A DNA stretch of 64,000 bases from Kineococcus aurantiacus (GTDB taxonomy: Bacteria > Actinomycetota > Actinomycetes > Actinomycetales > Kineococcaceae), in NCBI RefSeq assembly GCF_013409345.1, contig NZ_JACCBB010000001.1, positions 4,588,001-4,652,000 on the forward strand. Direction: 5' to 3'. The notes beneath the pieces are model-generated. The model did not search any database. It worked only from the letters and a program-made list of their open reading frames with translations, and had not been told where the DNA came from. Below, in pieces: positions 17,201-25,267 of the stretch; position 1 is the stretch's first letter, and each line of letters begins with the position of its first letter. The translations under genes were made by a program, and so were the position numbers.

Positions 17201-18837
17201 CGGAACTCCTCGAGCATCTGGTGGCGTTCGGCCACGGTGTCGGCGACGTCGGTCAGGGCGGAGCGCCACGGGGTGTCGTCGGGCAGGGCGTCGGCGACGA
17301 CGCGCAGCGCGTCGGCGGTGGCGGGAGTGGCCGGCAGGCGGTGCGCGGCCCGCTCCAGCAGGTCGTGCGTGACCCACCGGCTGCGACGGGGTGCCGCGGT
17401 GAGCCAGCCGAGCACGGCGTCGGCCAGCGGCTGCGGCCACGGCCCCGGGCAGGCCGCGACGACCGCGACGACCCGGTCGTCGGCGTCGTCGCGCCTGCTG
17501 CGCGCGGCGGCGGTGACGACCGCCACGACGGCGGCGACCCGCTCGGCGGGCGGCAGGACGGCCAGCAGCTCGGCGTCGTGGCCGGTGGCGTACCCGCCGT
17601 CGGCGCCGGCGTCGAGCAGCGCCCGCGCCCAGCGCCCGTCGCGGTGCAGGACGGTGGCGCGGGCCCAGGCGGTGTGCAGGTCCTGGCCCGGACCGCCGTC
17701 GACGGGCAGCGCGAGGAGGCGTTCGGGGCTCTCGCCCAGCGCCTGCTCCCAGGCGCCGGGCGGCGTGAGCGCGACCAGCTGCTGCAGGGCCCAGGCGCCC
17801 GGGCCCACCCCCGCGGGAGCGGCCCCGGCGCTCACCGGCGGCAGGGCCGGGTCGGTGGGGTCGGGCAGGGTGACGACGAGGGTGCGCCGCAGCCGGTGCC
17901 GTTCCAGGTGCACGGCGGCCAGCGCGGCCCGGTGCACGCGCTGGGTCCACGCGGCCCCGGGCAGCCGCGCCAGGAGCTGCTCGGCGGCGCGGCGCACGTC
18001 CTGGCTGCGGTCGGCGCGGGCGCGTTCGAGCAGTTCCTCGTCCTGCGCCGACAGCCCGACGGCCACCGCCGCGACGAAGGCGGCGCGGTCCTCGGCGCGT
18101 TCGGAGCGCCAGGTCGTGGCCAGCAGCGCGGTGCGGGCGGCCGCCGGGTCCTGCCGCCGCAGCCGCCGGACCCAGGCGCGGCGATCCGCGGGGCTGCCGT
18201 GCTCCCACACCGGGTCCGGGACCTGCGCGTCGTCGGGCCCACCGCCGGGGGACGAGGGAGCCGCTGGGCGGTGGGGTTCCACGGCGCCGGCCCAGTCGGC
18301 GCGCAGCCCGGCCAGCCACCAGCCGCGCGGGCCCAGCACCGGGGCCACTGCGGCGGCGATCCCGTCGCGCCGCAGGGCCAGGTCGAGCAGCGCGGGCAGT
18401 CGCGGGGGCGGGAGGGTGCAGCCGGCGTCCGCCGCCAGGCTCAGCCACGTCCGCAGCAGCGTGTCGGTCCTCCCGCCCTCACCGCCGCCGGGGGTTCCCG
18501 GGCCCAGCCGGGCCAGCAGCGACCCCAGGCGGGCCGCGGCCGCCGCGGGCAGTGGAGCGTCGTCACCGGTGGGCGCGGGGGTGAGCGGGGTGCGGCCGGG
18601 CAGCGGGGTCCGCCCGGCGCGGCGGTGGACCGTCAGGAGGGCGGCGGCGTCCAGCAGGGTGGTCGTGGCGTCCCGCGCGCCCACCGCGGCGCGCACGTCG
18701 GCGAGCGCGGCGGCCACGGGGGCGGGCAGCGCGGACAGGTCGGCGGGACGGCGGTCCGTGCCCAGCAGGGCGGCACCGACGAGGGCGTCCCAGCCGGCCC
18801 CGCCGGCGCTGGGGCCGGTGGTCGGGGGTGTCGTCAC
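17197..18837 (-). CDS. DUF5691 family protein (HEAT-repeat-like)
   Basis: Protein of 546 residues of unknown function, recognised by position and by the segment RRLRRQDPAAARTALLATTW leading into RAEDRAAFVAAVAVGLSAQD and DEELLERARADRSQDVRR. These amphipathic helical pairs look like HEAT repeats, consistent with a scaffold. No catalytic motif, signal peptide or membrane segment is seen. The N-terminal region (WDALVGAALLGTDRR) is the conserved opening of the family. It sits between the SWIM and MoxR genes and overlaps both by 4 bases, so stoichiometric co-expression is likely. Confidence 0.8.
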   Translation of the reverse strand: MTTPPTTGPSAGGAGWDALVGAALLGTDRRPADLSALPAPVAAALADVRAAVGARDATTTLLDAAALLTVHRRAGRTPLPGRTPLTPAPTGDDAPLPAAAAARLGSLLARLGPGTPGGGEGGRTDTLLRTWLSLAADAGCTLPPPRLPALLDLALRRDGIAAAVAPVLGPRGWWLAGLRADWAGAVEPHRPAAPSSPGGGPDDAQVPDPVWEHGSPADRRAWVRRLRRQDPAAARTALLATTWRSERAEDRAAFVAAVAVGLSAQDEELLERARADRSQDVRRAAEQLLARLPGAAWTQRVHRAALAAVHLERHRLRRTLVVTLPDPTDPALPPVSAGAAPAGVGPGAWALQQLVALTPPGAWEQALGESPERLLALPVDGGPGQDLHTAWARATVLHRDGRWARALLDAGADGGYATGHDAELLAVLPPAERVAAVVAVVTAAARSRRDDADDRVVAVVAACPGPWPQPLADAVLGWLTAAPRRSRWVTHDLLERAAHRLPATPATADALRVVADALPDDTPWRSALTDVADTVAERHQMLEEFR

Positions 18838-20225
18838 AGCCGGACCAGCCCGTCCCCGGTCACGGCGGCGCTCAGGCGCAGCCCCTCCGGGGTCCAGTCC
18901 CCGGCCACCGCGCACGGCGCCGCCCCCGTGACGGCCAGCAACGTCCACACCCCGTCGGGGCCGGTGAGGGGGACCGCGTGCCCGGCGGTGTCCACCAGCG
19001 CCCAGCCCTCCTGCGCCGGGACGGTGCCCGCGACCGGTGCGGACGGCGGTGCGGACAGGACGACGTCGGCGAGCACGACGGGCAGTTCGGGCAGCCACGG
19101 GTCCGCGGCCAGCGCACCGGCCCACCGGGCGTGCGCGGCGGCCACCGTCTCGGCCGCGACGGCGCCCAGGGGACCGGGGTCGCCGTGGCGGGTCCCGACG
19201 ACGGCGCGCAGCGGGTGGGCGCCGGGGTGGAAGTGCAGGTCGGCCTCGACGCTGGTGCCCGGGACCAGCGAGGCGTCCAGCGGACGTCCGGGCGGGGCGA
19301 AGGAGAGCACGACCGCGGTGCGCCCGCTGCGTCCACCGCTGAGGTGCGCGCGCCGGGTGACCAGCCGGTCCTCGACGTGGTCGCGCAGGTCGAGCACGTT
19401 CCAGCGGTCGCGCACGGGGGTCCCGGCGAGGACGTCCTCGGTGCGCACGGGGTGGCCGACGCGGGACCGGACGGTGGCGGCCAGCGGTGCGGGCAACTCC
19501 TGCGCGCGAGCGTGGGCCTCGACCAGCAGGTGCAGCATCGCGTGCTCCTCCAGCAACCGCGAGGACCAGCCCTCCCCGCTGACCGCGACCCGCGCGAGCC
19601 GGCGCACGGAACCGGCGAGCGCACCGGCCTGCGCGTCGACGAGGCGGGCGGCGACCGGGTCGGTGCGCCGGTAGCCAGCGTGGTCGGCGCCCGCCAGCCC
19701 CGTGCGGGTCTGGTCGTGGAGCCAGCGCGACAGTTCCTCGACCCCGTCGCGGACCCGGGCGGTGCGCTGCTCGGCGCGGCGGGCGGCGACGGCCGGGTCC
19801 GCCGGTGGCCCCCCGGCCCGGGCGGCCGCCGCGGGGCGCGCGGCCTTCTCGGTCCGGGAGGCCAGCCACGCCTCGCTGAAGGGCGCGGGGGTGCTCGCCG
19901 CGGGAACGGCCCCGCCGGCCCACAGCAGCAGCAGGCCCAGGGCGTGCTTGCAGGGGAACTTGCGGCTCGGGCAGGAGCACTTGAACGCCGGGCCGGACAG
20001 GTCCACGACCGTCTGGTAGGGCGTCGCGCCCGACCCCTTGCACGAACCCCACACCGCGCCGCCCGTCCCCTCGCCGGGGTCGAGCGCGCCGGTCTGCGAC
20101 CACGGGGCGGGCACGCCGAGCTTGCGCCCGGCGGTGGCGCTCGAGGCGTCGGGGGCCAGCGCGAGCACCTGCTCCACGCTCCAGCGGTCGATCACGCCGT
20201 CGACGGTATCGACCGCCACCGACAC
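18834..20225 (-). CDS. SWIM zinc-finger protein
   Basis: First gene of the five-gene operon, 463 residues. A SWIM zinc finger (CxCx(n)CxH) is plain at Cys83, Cys85, Cys92 and His94 in KCSCPSRKFPCKHALGLLL. SWIM domains mediate DNA or protein binding. The remainder (about 130-463) contains no motif I recognise. The GTG at 20225 gives MSVAVDTVDG; a GTG 4 bases upstream is out of frame. Upstream 20226-20354 separates it from the amine oxidoreductase gene on the same strand. The context points to a role in recruiting the MoxR/VWA machinery to a target; this is inference. Confidence 0.85.
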   Translation of the reverse strand: MSVAVDTVDGVIDRWSVEQVLALAPDASSATAGRKLGVPAPWSQTGALDPGEGTGGAVWGSCKGSGATPYQTVVDLSGPAFKCSCPSRKFPCKHALGLLLLWAGGAVPAASTPAPFSEAWLASRTEKAARPAAAARAGGPPADPAVAARRAEQRTARVRDGVEELSRWLHDQTRTGLAGADHAGYRRTDPVAARLVDAQAGALAGSVRRLARVAVSGEGWSSRLLEEHAMLHLLVEAHARAQELPAPLAATVRSRVGHPVRTEDVLAGTPVRDRWNVLDLRDHVEDRLVTRRAHLSGGRSGRTAVVLSFAPPGRPLDASLVPGTSVEADLHFHPGAHPLRAVVGTRHGDPGPLGAVAAETVAAAHARWAGALAADPWLPELPVVLADVVLSAPPSAPVAGTVPAQEGWALVDTAGHAVPLTGPDGVWTLLAVTGAAPCAVAGDWTPEGLRLSAAVTGDGLVRL

Positions 20226-20305
20226 GCACCGGGTCCCCGCGGGACGTTCACCCGGTCGGCAGGCGACCCCCGCGCCCGACCCGGGTGGGAGCGCAGCCGG
20301 CCGGT

Positions 20306-20320
20306 GCCCCCGCCGGGGGC
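20306..20320 (-). terminator. GC hairpin after the FAD oxidoreductase gene
   Basis: GCCCCCG-C-CGGGGGC lies about 35 bases beyond the stop of the minus-strand FAD oxidoreductase and ahead of the SWIM gene. There is no T-run, as is common in very GC-rich actinobacteria, so termination is plausible but unproven. Confidence 0.3.
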
Positions 20321-20354
20321 GGCGCGCCCGGCCCGGCCCCCGGGGACCGTCGCG

Positions 20355-21752
20355 TCAGGAGTCGAAACCCAGCCCCAGCCGGTCCAGCGTCCGCAGCCAG
20401 ACGTTGCGCTGACCCTCGTGCCGGTCGGCGTGGTCGAGCGACCGGGTGGTCACCTCGACCCCGCCCCACGCCAGGGGTTCGGGCGGGAACGGCACCGGCG
20501 GGGTCCGCACGAGCTCGAGTTCGGTGAGCTCGGTGGGGCCGTCTTCCGCGCGGGCCAGCAGGTCCAGGACGACGTCGGCCGCGAAGCGGGTCATCCCCAC
20601 GCCGAGACCGGTGTACCCGGCGACGTGCGCGACGCGGCCGCCGTGGCCGGTCCCGAAGAACGGGAAGAACCGCGTGCAGGTGTCGATCGCGCCACCCCAG
20701 GCGTGCGTGAACCGCACGCCCTCCAGTTGCGGGAACGTCTGCTGGAAGTGCGCGGCGAGCGTCCGGAACGAGTCGGGGTTCTGGTCGTACTCGGCCGACA
20801 GCCGCCGGCCGTAGTGGTAGACGGCGTCGTACCCGCCGAACAGGACCCGGTCGTCCGCCGTGCGCCGGTAGTAGTGGAAGCGGTTCCCCAGGTCCCCGAC
20901 GCCCTGCCGGTTCCGCCAGCCGATGGCCGCGAGCTGCGCGCCCGACAGGGGTTCGGTGACCAGGGCGTAGTCGTAGACGGGGATGGTGTGCCAGCGGTAG
21001 CGCGGCAGGAGCGATGGGAACACGTTGGTGCCCAGGGCGACGCGCCGGGCGCACACGTCCCCGCCGGGTGTCCGCAGGACGACGTCGCCGTCCGCCGAGG
21101 AGATGTGGCGCACCGGGGTGTGCTCGGCGATCCGCACGCCGAGCTCGAGGCACGTGCGCTTCAGCTCCCAGCACAGCCGCGCGGGGTTCACGAGGGCGGT
21201 GTCGTCCCGCGTCCACACCCCGGCCAGGTAGGTGGGGGAGTCGACCTGCGCCCGCACGGCGGCCGTGTCGAGGAACCCGGGTTCCCCCCGCAGCTGGTCG
21301 ACCTGATACGCCTCGGTGGCGACCGACAGACCGCCCGTGCGCTCGAAGTCGCAGTCCCACCCGTAGCGGGCCACGCTGTCCTGCAGACCGTCCAGGTTCG
21401 CCAGGCCGAGGGCGTCGAGCCGGTCCACCTCGCCGGGCAGGTGCAGTTCACCGTTGCTGCGGCCGTGGGTCAGGCTCGCGTCGATGAACCCGCCGTTGCG
21501 GCCGGAGGCGGCCCACCCGATCCAGGCGCCTTCGAGCAGCAGCACGTCGCGCCCCGGGTCGCGCTCCTTGGCGCGCAGGGCCGTCCACAGCCCGGTGAAC
21601 CCGCCGCCCACGACGGCGAGGTCGGTGCGGGTGCCGGTGATGAGGGGTGGTTCGGCGTCCGGCCGGCCGGGGTCGTCCAGCCAGAACGGGGTGCTCGCGA
21701 CGGCCCGCAGGGCGTCGTCGACGGCCGGTGATCTCGACGTGAGGAACGGCAC
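20355..21752 (-). CDS. FAD-dependent amine oxidoreductase (PuuB/DadA-like)
   Basis: DAO-superfamily flavoprotein of 465 residues, most like gamma-glutamylputrescine oxidoreductase and related amine oxidases. The FAD-binding fold begins with TDLAVVGGGFTGLWTALRA (about residue 40) and the family motif GWAASGRNGGFI follows at about 75. Near the C-terminus THAWGGAIDT and VAGYTGLGVGMTRFA close the FAD site. GTG at 21752 is chosen because a promoter -10 ends 7 bases upstream, so the mRNA would start at the codon itself; no Shine-Dalgarno is visible, consistent with that. It diverges from the Lrp/AsnC regulator and belongs functionally with the aminotransferase and the pot transporter. Confidence 0.85.
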   Translation of the reverse strand: MPFLTSRSPAVDDALRAVASTPFWLDDPGRPDAEPPLITGTRTDLAVVGGGFTGLWTALRAKERDPGRDVLLLEGAWIGWAASGRNGGFIDASLTHGRSNGELHLPGEVDRLDALGLANLDGLQDSVARYGWDCDFERTGGLSVATEAYQVDQLRGEPGFLDTAAVRAQVDSPTYLAGVWTRDDTALVNPARLCWELKRTCLELGVRIAEHTPVRHISSADGDVVLRTPGGDVCARRVALGTNVFPSLLPRYRWHTIPVYDYALVTEPLSGAQLAAIGWRNRQGVGDLGNRFHYYRRTADDRVLFGGYDAVYHYGRRLSAEYDQNPDSFRTLAAHFQQTFPQLEGVRFTHAWGGAIDTCTRFFPFFGTGHGGRVAHVAGYTGLGVGMTRFAADVVLDLLARAEDGPTELTELELVRTPPVPFPPEPLAWGGVEVTTRSLDHADRHEGQRNVWLRTLDRLGLGFDS

Positions 21753-21759
21753 GCGCCGA

Positions 21760-21789
21760 GTTGTACCGCGACGCCTCGCGGTGGGACAA
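21760..21789 (-). promoter_or_regulatory. Promoter of the FAD oxidoreductase, apparently leaderless
   Basis: Minus strand TTGTCC (21789-21784) and TACAAC (21765-21760) with an 18-base spacer. The -10 ends 7 bases before the GTG, so transcription should begin at or beside the start codon. The -35 is part of the motif GGAACCCCTTGTCC (21797-21784), which recurs at two other promoters of this island. Confidence 0.5.
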
Positions 21790-21800
21790 GGGGTTCCGCG

Positions 21801-21806
21801 TAGCAT
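21801..21806 (+). promoter_or_regulatory. -10 box of the Lrp/AsnC gene, apparently leaderless
   Basis: TAGCAT ends 6 bases before the GTG start of the regulator gene at 21813, again implying a leaderless transcript. The motif 21784-21797 lies immediately upstream, between the expected -35 and this -10, suiting autoregulation. Confidence 0.4.
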
Positions 21807-21812
21807 CGGGCC

Positions 21813-22280
21813 GTGCCGAACCGTCAGCCCGCGCCCGCCCTCGACGACCTCTCCAAGCGGATCATCGAGGTCCTCCAGGAGGACGGCCGGATGTCGTATG
21901 CGGCGATCGGCAAGGTCGTCGGGTTGTCCGAGGCGGCCGTCCGCCAGCGCGTGCAGCGCCTCCTCGACGGCGGCGTGGTGCAGATCGTCGCCGTGACCGA
22001 CCCCGTCCAGGTGGGCTTCGCCCGGCAGGCGATGATCGGAATCCGGGCCGAGGGGGATACCCGCATCGTCGCCGACCGGCTCGCCGAGGTCCCGGAGATC
22101 GACTACGTCGTGGTCACCGCCGGTTCCTTCGACGTCATCGTGGAGGCCGTCTGCGAGGACGACGACGGCCTGCTCGAGCTCATCAACGCCAAGATCCGCG
22201 CCGTCCCCGGGGTGGTCGCGACCGAGACCTTCGTCTACCTCAGCCTGCGCAAACAGCTGTACAACTGGGGCACCCGCTGA
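21813..22280 (+). CDS. Lrp/AsnC-family transcriptional regulator
   Basis: DNA-binding protein of 155 residues. An N-terminal winged helix-turn-helix (about 10-60, LDDLSKRIIEVLQEDGRMSY then AAIGKVVGLSEAAVRQRVQR) is followed by an alpha-beta ligand/oligomerisation domain (RAM/ACT-like; IDYVVVTAGSFDVIVEAVCE). Length is typical for a single-domain Lrp protein. Genes of this type often sit beside amine or polyamine catabolic genes and respond to amino-compound effectors. It is placed between the oppositely transcribed FAD oxidoreductase and the aminotransferase, all of which share a promoter motif, so it probably controls the island. Confidence 0.9.
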   Translation: MPNRQPAPALDDLSKRIIEVLQEDGRMSYAAIGKVVGLSEAAVRQRVQRLLDGGVVQIVAVTDPVQVGFARQAMIGIRAEGDTRIVADRLAEVPEIDYVVVTAGSFDVIVEAVCEDDDGLLELINAKIRAVPGVVATETFVYLSLRKQLYNWGTR

Positions 22281-22319
22281 CCTATCCGTCGCGAAACGAA
22301 GACGTAACGACGGAATCCC

Positions 22320-22348
22320 TTGTGGAACTGTACCGGCCGGTCTAGTGT
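22320..22348 (+). promoter_or_regulatory. Promoter of the aminotransferase operon, apparently leaderless
   Basis: TTGTGG (22320-22325) and TAGTGT (22343-22348) are 17 bases apart, and the -10 ends 7 bases before the ATG at 22356. The -35 overlaps the shared motif GGAATCCCTTGTGG (22312-22325). Confidence 0.55.
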
Positions 22349-22355
22349 CCGGCGC

Positions 22356-23750
22356 ATGTCCAGCCTCCTCGCGAAGACCCCGCGCGGCACGGACCGTTCC
22401 GTGGCCGCCCGAGAGCACCTGTGGATGCACTTCACGCGGCACGCCCCCTTCGACGCCGGCGAGGAGGTGCCCGTCATCGTCCGCGGTGAGGGCGCCCGCA
22501 TCTGGGACCAGCACGGCCGGGAGTACCTCGACGGTCTCGCCGGCCTGTTCACCGTCCAGGTCGGCCACGGCCGCACCGAGCTGGCCGAGGCCGCGGCCCG
22601 GCAGGCCTCCACCCTGGGTTTCTTCCCGCTGTGGTCCTACGCCCACCCGGCCGCGATCGACCTCGCCGAGCGCCTGGCCCACGAGGCCCCGGGCGACCTG
22701 GACCGGGTGTTCTTCACCGGCAGCGGCAGCGAGGCCGTCGAGACGGCGTGGAAGCTCGCCAAGGCCTACTTCAAGCGCATCGGCAAACCCGGCAAGCACA
22801 AGGTCGTCAGCCGCTCCATCGCCTACCACGGGACCACCCACGGTGCGCTGTCCATCACCGGCATCCCGGGGGTGAAGGCCGACTTCGAACCCCTGGTCCC
22901 CGGGACGTTCCGCGCCCCCAACACCAACTCCTACCGGGCGCCGGAACACCTGCGCGAGGACCCCAAGGCGTTCGGCCGCTGGGCCGCCGACCGGGTCGGG
23001 GAGGCCATCGAGTTCGAGGGTCCCGACACCGTGGCCGCGGTCTTCGTCGAACCCGTCCAGAACGCCGGCGGCTGCTTCCCGCCGCCGCCGGGGTACTTCG
23101 AGCGACTGCGCGAGATCTGCGACGAGCTCGACGTCCTGCTCGTCAGCGACGAGACGATCTGCGCCTTCGGCCGCATCGGTGAGCTGTTCGCGTGCAAGGA
23201 CTTCGACTTCGTCCCGGACATCATCACGTGCGCAAAGGGGCTCACCAGCGGGTACTCCCCGCTGGGGGCGGTCATCGCCTCCCAGCGCCTGTTCGAGCCG
23301 TTCCGCGCGCCGGGGGAGGTGTTCGCGCACGGCTACACGTTCGGCGGCCACCCCGTCTCGGCGGCGGTCGCGATGGCCAACCTCGACATCTTCGAGCGCG
23401 AGGGCCTCGTCCAGCACGTGCACGAGAACGCCCCGCTGTTCCGCCGGGCGCTCGAGCGCCTGCTCGACCTGCCGATCGTCGGCGACGTCCGGGGGGCGGG
23501 GTTCTTCTACGGCATCGAGCTCGTCAAGGACCAGGCGACGCGGGAGACGTTCGACGAGGCCGAGTCCGAGCGCCTCCTGCGGGGTTTCCTCTCACCCGCG
23601 CTGTGGGAGGCGGGGCTGTACTGCCGCGCCGACGACCGCGGGGACCCGGTGATCCAGCTCGCGCCGCCGCTGGTCGTCGGTCCGCCGGAGTTCGACGACA
23701 TCGAGCAGCGGCTGCGGTCGGTGCTCGTCGAGGCGGGCCGGCTGCTGTGA
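22356..23750 (+). CDS. Class III aminotransferase (putrescine/polyamine--pyruvate type)
   Basis: PLP-dependent class III (omega) aminotransferase of 464 residues, probably removing an amino group from putrescine or a related diamine with pyruvate as acceptor (SpuC-like). Landmarks: [20 protein letters not shown] near residue 50, [17 protein letters not shown] (phosphate-binding turn), ISRAYHG-like [25 protein letters not shown] with the cofactor-pairing Asp, and the Schiff-base Lys in [22 protein letters not shown] at 22356 is preferred because of the promoter position. The stop overlaps the next FAD oxidoreductase by 4 bases. The exact amine substrate is inferred from the neighbouring spermidine/putrescine-type transporter. 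Confidence 0.88.
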   Translation: MSSLLAKTPRGTDRSVAAREHLWMHFTRHAPFDAGEEVPVIVRGEGARIWDQHGREYLDGLAGLFTVQVGHGRTELAEAAARQASTLGFFPLWSYAHPAAIDLAERLAHEAPGDLDRVFFTGSGSEAVETAWKLAKAYFKRIGKPGKHKVVSRSIAYHGTTHGALSITGIPGVKADFEPLVPGTFRAPNTNSYRAPEHLREDPKAFGRWAADRVGEAIEFEGPDTVAAVFVEPVQNAGGCFPPPPGYFERLREICDELDVLLVSDETICAFGRIGELFACKDFDFVPDIITCAKGLTSGYSPLGAVIASQRLFEPFRAPGEVFAHGYTFGGHPVSAAVAMANLDIFEREGLVQHVHENAPLFRRALERLLDLPIVGDVRGAGFFYGIELVKDQATRETFDEAESERLLRGFLSPALWEAGLYCRADDRGDPVIQLAPPLVVGPPEFDDIEQRLRSVLVEAGRLL

Positions 23751-25121
23751 CCGTGCGCTCGCTGTGGGAGGACACCGCGCCGCCGGGCCCCGCCCGCGAG
23801 CCGCTGGACGGGGACACCGAGGTCGACGTGTGCGTCGTCGGGGCCGGCTACACCGGTCTGTGGACGGCGTACCACGTCCTCGAGCACGACCCCGGAGCCT
23901 CCGTCCTGGTCGTCGAGGCCGAACGCGTCGGGTTCGGGGCGAGCGGCCGCAACGGCGGCTGGTGCTCGGCCCTGCTGCCCCAGGGGGAGTCCGCCCTGGC
24001 CGCCGAGCACGGTCCCGCGGCGGCCCGGGCCATGCGGGAGGCGATGCGCGCGACGATCGACGCGGTCGAGCGCGTCGTGGTCGCCGAGGGCATCGACTGC
24101 CACTTCCGCCGCGGCGGCACCGTCGTCGTGGCGCGCAGCGAGCCGCAGCTGGCCCGGGCCGTCGCCGAGGTCGCGGCCGACGAGCGCGCGGGGTCCCCGG
24201 AGCGGCTGCGCCTGCTGGACGCCGAGCAGACCCGCAAGACCGTCGGGATGACGCGCGCCCTGGGGGCGACGTACACCCCCGACTGCGCGCGCATCCACCC
24301 CCTGCGGCTCGCGCGCGGCCTGGCCGAGGCCGTGGAACGGCGCGGGGGGCGCATCGTCGAGGGCACGCGCGCCACGCAGGTGGCGGCCGGTCGCGTCCGC
24401 ACCGATCGCGGCACGGTCCGGGCCCGGCACGTGGTGCGGGCCACCGAGGCGTGGACGGCGACGACGGGCTCGCGCGAGGTCGTCCCGGTCTACTCCCTCA
24501 TGGTGGCCACCGAACCCCTGCCGGCCCGGTTCTGGGAGCAGGCCGGGCTCGAGAACGGGGAGACGTTCTCCGACCACCGGCACGTCGTCGTCTACGGCCA
24601 GCGGACCGCCGACGACCGGCTCGTGTTCGGCGGGCGCGGTGCCCCGTACCACTTCGGGTCCTCGATCCGGCCGGAGTTCGACGGGGACGAGGCGGTGTTC
24701 CGGAAGCTGCGGGCCACGCTGCGGGACCTGTTCCCGGCCGTCGCCGGTGCCCGGTTCACCCACGCCTGGGGCGGGCCGCTCGGCATCGCGCGCGACTGGC
24801 ACGCCGCGGTCCGGCACGACCCGGTGTCGGGCCTGGGCAGCGCCGGCGGCTACGTGGGCGACGGCGTCGGCACGGCCAACCTCGCGGGCCGGACCCTGGC
24901 GGCCAGCATCACCGGCGCCGACCCCGAGCTGCTGCGGCTGCCGTGGTTCGGCCACGTCCCGCCCCGGTGGGAGCCCGAGCCGCTGCGCTGGCTGGGCGTC
25001 AATGCCGGCCTGCTGGTCGCGCGGGCCGCCGACGCCGCCGAGGGCCGCCGACGCCGCCGAGACCGCCCTGGGCCGTCCGACGCCCCTGTCGAGCGCCCTG
25101 GCCCGGCTCACGGCGCACTGA
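23747..25121 (+). CDS. FAD-dependent amine oxidoreductase with frameshifted C-terminus
   Basis: DAO-family flavoprotein. [20 protein letters not shown] (about residue 27) binds [18 protein letters not shown] follows, and [10 protein letters not shown] with [14 protein letters not shown] closes the site. It is a paralogue of the FAD oxidoreductase at 20.4-21.75 kb. The gene is intact to about residue 426. There an exact 19-bp tandem duplication (25024-25061) shifts the frame. Without it the protein would end [20 protein letters not shown] and stop at 25119-25121; with it, translation runs on in frame, without a stop, into the amidohydrolase gene ending at 26950. Only the last 20 or so residues are altered, so the enzyme may still work. 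The GTG at 23747 overlaps the aminotransferase stop by 4 bases. Confidence 0.8.
25024..25061. repeat. Exact 19-bp tandem duplication causing a frameshift
   Basis: GGCCGCCGACGCCGCCGAG occurs twice back to back (25024-25042, 25043-25061). Since 19 is not a multiple of 3, it shifts the 3' end of the FAD oxidoreductase gene. Removing one copy restores a plausible C-terminus and stop. Confidence 0.9.
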
Positions 25122-25230
25122 GCCCCTCCCGTGGGTACTCGCCGTGGTGGCGTCCTCACGCGATCGGTCGGCCGGAGGCCGCTCGAGGGGCGGAACCCGT
25201 GGCGGCAACACGATGGAAACACCGAATCCG

Positions 25231-25259
25231 TTGTCACGGAGGCCATCCGCTTGTACCTT
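25231..25259 (+). promoter_or_regulatory. Internal promoter of the amidohydrolase-pot operon
   Basis: TTGTCA (25231-25236) and TACCTT (25254-25259) with a 17-base spacer; the -10 ends 8 bases before the ATG at 25268, so the transcript is nearly or fully leaderless. The -35 overlaps CGAATCCGTTGTCA (25223-25236), matching the motif at the two other promoters of the island. Confidence 0.55.
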
Positions 25260-25267
25260 CCGATGCC

